Shown one piece after another: positions 6,237 to 8,738 of a stretch of DNA of 8,738 nucleotides. The notes beneath the pieces are model-generated. The model saw nothing but the letters and a program-made list of their open reading frames with translations. It was not told the origin of the DNA and made no database searches. The stretch spans positions 1 to 8,738 of the forward strand of contig MUGD01000081.1 of assembly GCA_002900555.1 (NCBI GenBank), given 5' to 3'. A program made the position numbers and the translations under genes. The stretch comes from Thermoplasmata archaeon M9B2D (GTDB taxonomy: Archaea; Thermoplasmatota; E2; DHVEG-1). The stretch's first letter is position 1. Each line of letters starts with the position of its first letter.

Positions 6237-7415
6237 CTAGAGACCTAATGCTTCAACAACGATTTGGGATAGATCTTTGAATTTCATTTGCGAACCACGA
6301 TTTTCTATTCCATCATTTAGTGACATAGTGCACGATGGGCATTCACTTGATAACAAGGAAGCTCCTGTTTTTTCAGCCTCTTCAATCCGTCTAGCTGAAA
6401 TTCTCACCGATGCAACCGGATATGTTCCTTTTAGTAATCCTCCGCCTCCGCAGCAACGTGCTTTATTTCGGTTATGTTTCATCTCTTTTAGCTTAAGACC
6501 TGGTATGGAATTAAGGACTTCACGTGCAGGATTGTAGATATTTTGATGTCTACCTAGTTCACAGGGATCGTGCCAAGCTACTTCATGTTCGTATTTTTTA
6601 TCGAATTTGATTTTATCTTCTTTTAGCAGTCTAAGAACGAACTCTGAGAACGGGAGGAACTCGAGACCCTCGACTGCCTCTTTACCAAGGAGGTGTGGAT
6701 ACTCCTCCGAAAAAGCTCTGTGACATCCTGGGCAGTTGAATACAACAGTCTTAACGCCCAGATTCTTGAGAGCTTTTATGTTGTGAAGGGCTAGTTCTCT
6801 GCCCTTTTCAAAACCACCTGCAACAAAGTAGGGATTTCCACAGCAAAATTCATCATCACCTAGGATTGTAAAATCAACTCCTGCTGCAGTCATGACTTTT
6901 ATCGTGTTTTCACCCATGTGGGCTAGAGTTCCCTTGAATGAAATGTTACATCCCGCAAAATACGCAACTTCTGCTTGGATGCCAATCTTATCTTCTACAA
7001 GATCATCAACCATGTCAGTCCAGAGCGTCCTATCAGCTTGGTCCATCTCCATTATGTTTTGTGTCTGCTGAATAGAATCATCAATGTAATTTACTATCTC
7101 AGGCCATTGATTGAGATTGCCAATCTCTTGCCTTGTAAGTTGCCAAAATCGCAGAAGAGGGATATTGGTCTGACAGATTTCCTGGCAAGCTCCACATAAG
7201 GTACAATTGAATATTCTGGCTGCGAAATCATGAGGAATTGGTTTATTCTCTTTAATGAGCGACCTCAGCTGGAATAATTTTCCTCTAGGTGACTGTGAGT
7301 CCCATAATGTATCGAGATATGCAGGACACACAAAAGTACAGAAACCGCATCTTGCGCATACTGTTGGCTCAATATCAAGACCCTCAATTTTGAGAGGTTC
7401 GTACGGTTTTGTCAT
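6237..7415 (-). CDS. Iron-sulfur oxidoreductase, GlcF/HdrD-like, with two CCG domains; copy 1
   Basis: A 392-residue cytoplasmic protein with a full cluster-ligand set. Ferredoxin motifs are CARCGFCTFVCP (20-31) and CTLCGACQEIC (71-81). CCG domain 1 has C156, C191-C192-G193 and C228-x2-C231; domain 2 has C285, C321-C322-G323 and C359-x2-C362. In HdrB/HdrD-type proteins such domains hold [4Fe-4S] clusters, including noncubane ones; in GlcF they serve electron relay from the flavin subunit. Spacing within both CCG domains is canonical, unlike copy 2. The start ATG 7415 has AAGGAG about 8 bases upstream. The gene is followed after 12 bases by the membrane-anchored flavoprotein and preceded after 15 bases by the DUF2231-like membrane protein, so these three likely form one module. 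The order here is iron-sulfur then flavoprotein, the reverse of the second pair. Confidence 0.92.
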   Translation of the reverse strand: MTKPYEPLKIEGLDIEPTVCARCGFCTFVCPAYLDTLWDSQSPRGKLFQLRSLIKENKPIPHDFAARIFNCTLCGACQEICQTNIPLLRFWQLTRQEIGNLNQWPEIVNYIDDSIQQTQNIMEMDQADRTLWTDMVDDLVEDKIGIQAEVAYFAGCNISFKGTLAHMGENTIKVMTAAGVDFTILGDDEFCCGNPYFVAGGFEKGRELALHNIKALKNLGVKTVVFNCPGCHRAFSEEYPHLLGKEAVEGLEFLPFSEFVLRLLKEDKIKFDKKYEHEVAWHDPCELGRHQNIYNPAREVLNSIPGLKLKEMKHNRNKARCCGGGGLLKGTYPVASVRISARRIEEAEKTGASLLSSECPSCTMSLNDGIENRGSQMKFKDLSQIVVEALGL

Positions 7416-7430
7416 TATGGAATCTCCTTA

Positions 7431-7934
7431 TCATGGCCACGGCAATCCCAACCAATCAAGGACGGGTGATAGGATGGACTCTCCATAGACTGCAATACCT
7501 CCAAGAGCAGCTATGATTATCATCAAGACGCCTCCAACTATTACAAGAATACCATAGGCGAGGCTGGATGATCTCCCAACCCACACGCGATCTCCAAGCC
7601 TTGCTCTGACGACCATCAAGAAGAGGTAAATCTCAACTGATACGATAGACCAGAGTATTTTGAATCGCATTAGTGAAGACGCTTCGAGAACTGAAAGGGG
7701 ATATTCTGGTTCCATGAAGCCTGTTATCATACCTGCAATCAACCCAATGAAACCAATGATACTGCCGATGAATATGTACACATCAATATAATGGAATAAA
7801 CGAGCAAGCCGTGTTCCAGGTGTTTGAATATTATCTCGGAACAAGAAACGGAGTATCAGACTAATGAGAGCTACTGCTGCAGCTGTAGCCAAGATTCCGG
7901 TATGAAAGTGTACAAAGACTGGATGTAGTGCCAT
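7431..7934 (-). CDS. Four-helix membrane protein, DUF2231-like
   Basis: A 167-residue integral membrane protein. Helices are at about 12-32, 50-73, 90-109 and 125-150. The N-terminus HPVFVHFHTG (4-13) resembles the HPxxVHFP start of DUF2231 proteins, and the end of helix 4, GGIAVYG (145-151), resembles the family's GG-x-x-VY motif; I recognise this by eye only. Histidines H4, H9 and H11 at the first helix and H48 just before the second could ligate heme b on one side of the membrane, but that is inference. DUF2231-type proteins are often found near c-type cytochromes or redox genes. Position directly between the heme c protein and the first iron-sulfur/flavin pair suits a membrane electron conduit. 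GGTGAT lies 5 bases before ATG 7934. Confidence 0.85.
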   Translation of the reverse strand: MALHPVFVHFHTGILATAAAVALISLILRFLFRDNIQTPGTRLARLFHYIDVYIFIGSIIGFIGLIAGMITGFMEPEYPLSVLEASSLMRFKILWSIVSVEIYLFLMVVRARLGDRVWVGRSSSLAYGILVIVGGVLMIIIAALGGIAVYGESILSPVLDWLGLPWP

Positions 7935-7947
7935 TCATATCACCTAT

Positions 7948-8580
7948 TCAATTTCTCCTTTTGAAAACAGTGAAACCAAGGATTAGAAGGATCACGCCTG
8001 TGGAAACTGGTAGTGCTATTATCATTATTCTCCATATCTCCAGAAGCTCGCTTGTATTATCAGGAGGCGGTGTGTATGTAGTTACGGTTTGGCCTGTTAC
8101 GTTAACTACAATGTCCAATGATGTTGATAGTTGACCACCGGCAGCAGTCCATACACGAATTGTTAGATTTCCTGGCGACAACGGCGTGAATGTTATTGCT
8201 GCTGAGATTGCTCCTGCAGCACCATCTGCATCGTTCGTTGAATCGTCTTCTACCGCCCTAGTAGATACTTCAAATGCCGAGTTATTAGCCCACGCACTTA
8301 GAACTGTTATCCATTTTGCGCCGTTTCCTGCATCTATATCAAGGACAAAGGCTTCTCCAGTAGTCGCGTTCAGACTTGTCGAGTTAGATGCAAGAGTAAG
8401 TGTTCCTTGCGTTATATGGCAACTCCCACACTCATTTACATCATCAGCGCCTGAGTAACCCGGAAGAGCTATAACTGAGCCAGCTGCAGCAATGAACACG
8501 AAAAGCAAGAAGGCAAATGTAGCGATAAGCTTTATCTTTTGGTTGCGTTTCATTCTGTTGACGTCCTTTTTTGGTTTCAT
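7948..8580 (-). CDS. Secreted membrane-anchored monoheme c protein with Ig-like domain
   Basis: A 210-residue surface protein and first gene of the operon. The N-terminus is basic, then a hydrophobic signal segment (about 18-38). A single heme c attachment site, CGSCH (51-55), lies just after it in the context LPGYSGADDVNECGSCH, a layout like the heme-site start of Reelin-like/choice-of-anchor-V proteins. A beta-rich Ig-like region (about 60-162) follows, then a TPPP linker, a membrane helix (about 185-205) and a KRRN end. Six N-glycosylation sequons (N66, N71, N99, N138, N160, N175) support an extracellular location. No distal heme ligand is obvious. ATG 8580 has AAAGGT about 5 bases upstream; Met10 (8553) has AAGGA about 10 bases upstream and would remove only the basic leader, so the start is uncertain. 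It probably accepts electrons on the outer face and needs the ccm system encoded downstream. Confidence 0.88.
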   Translation of the reverse strand: MKPKKDVNRMKRNQKIKLIATFAFLLFVFIAAAGSVIALPGYSGADDVNECGSCHITQGTLTLASNSTSLNATTGEAFVLDIDAGNGAKWITVLSAWANNSAFEVSTRAVEDDSTNDADGAAGAISAAITFTPLSPGNLTIRVWTAAGGQLSTSLDIVVNVTGQTVTTYTPPPDNTSELLEIWRIMIIALPVSTGVILLILGFTVFKRRN

Positions 8581-8638
8581 TATGTACCTTTACCTAGTTG
8601 GAGTACCTTAGTCAAGTTTCATTTTGGAACATATGTCT

Positions 8639-8648
8639 CATATTTTAG
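8639..8648 (-). promoter_or_regulatory. Candidate TATA box, proximal
   Basis: The minus strand reads CTAAAATATG. As an archaeal TATA element it would place the transcript start near 8618 and give a leader of roughly 40 bases to ATG 8580. An AA-containing stretch (CCAATATG) lies just upstream, as expected for a BRE. The match is moderate and an alternative lies further up. Confidence 0.3.
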
Positions 8649-8690
8649 CATATTGGTCAAACCTTATTCTTGGATATCCTTTGAAACCTC

Positions 8691-8700
8691 TTTATGTAAA
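8691..8700 (-). promoter_or_regulatory. Candidate TATA box, distal
   Basis: The minus strand reads TTTACATAAA, a better match to the archaeal TTTAnATA consensus, preceded by purine-rich GTGGA. It would start transcription near 8670 and give a leader of about 90 bases. The operon may use this box, the proximal one, or both. Confidence 0.35.
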
Positions 8701-8738
8701 TCCACAACTAGGATTGGGGATGCAGACTACAATGTTTA

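Noticed and set aside
8186..8458. Plus-strand ORF opposite the heme c protein
   Set aside because: Antisense shadow; the minus-strand frame has signal segment, CXXCH, sequons and anchor.
8584..8609. Direct repeat GTACCTT, 19 bases apart, before the first gene
   Set aside because: Seven bases and two copies only; not enough to claim an operator.
8593..8712. 8-bp inverted repeat CCTAGTTG / CAACTAGG flanking the candidate promoters
   Set aside because: Arms are about 104 bases apart and short; chance is a fair explanation without conservation data.

Overview
All coding sequence lies on the minus strand, so transcription runs from high to low coordinates. Archaeal origin is likely. Most starts carry GGTG/GGAG-type Shine-Dalgarno motifs, TATA-like boxes rather than bacterial -35/-10 boxes precede the first gene, and the secreted protein has six N-glycosylation sequons and a C-terminal membrane anchor, as in archaeal surface proteins. 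An Asgard lineage (for example Thorarchaeia-like) is possible, but I cannot settle the phylum without searches.

Layout in transcription order: an upstream region with two candidate TATA boxes (8581-8738); a secreted, membrane-anchored protein with one heme c site (CGSCH); a four-helix DUF2231-like membrane protein; a GlcF/HdrD-like iron-sulfur protein; a GlcD-like FAD protein with a C-terminal membrane hairpin; a small unrecognised protein of about 60 residues; a four-helix membrane protein with helix histidines; a second GlcD-like FAD protein; and a second GlcF/HdrD-like iron-sulfur protein. These eight genes are separated by 0-44 bases or overlap by 4, so they look like one operon (8580 to 1159). 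After a 123-base gap come an ABC ATPase and the first 116 codons of a CcmB-like permease, cut by the window edge. The pair is read as ccmA-ccmB, the heme-export part of cytochrome c maturation.

Proposed joint role (inference): two cytoplasmic flavin/iron-sulfur dehydrogenase modules, at least one docked to the membrane, pass electrons through two small helical membrane proteins that may bind heme b to a heme c protein on the outer face. The adjacent ccmAB would supply heme attachment for that protein. Both flavoproteins lack the metal-binding and GEHG motifs of glycolate/D-lactate dehydrogenases and instead share an HGG-x2-Y-x2-G-x2-N motif, so the substrate is open. I saw no RNA genes, CRISPR arrays, insertion sequences or attachment sites.
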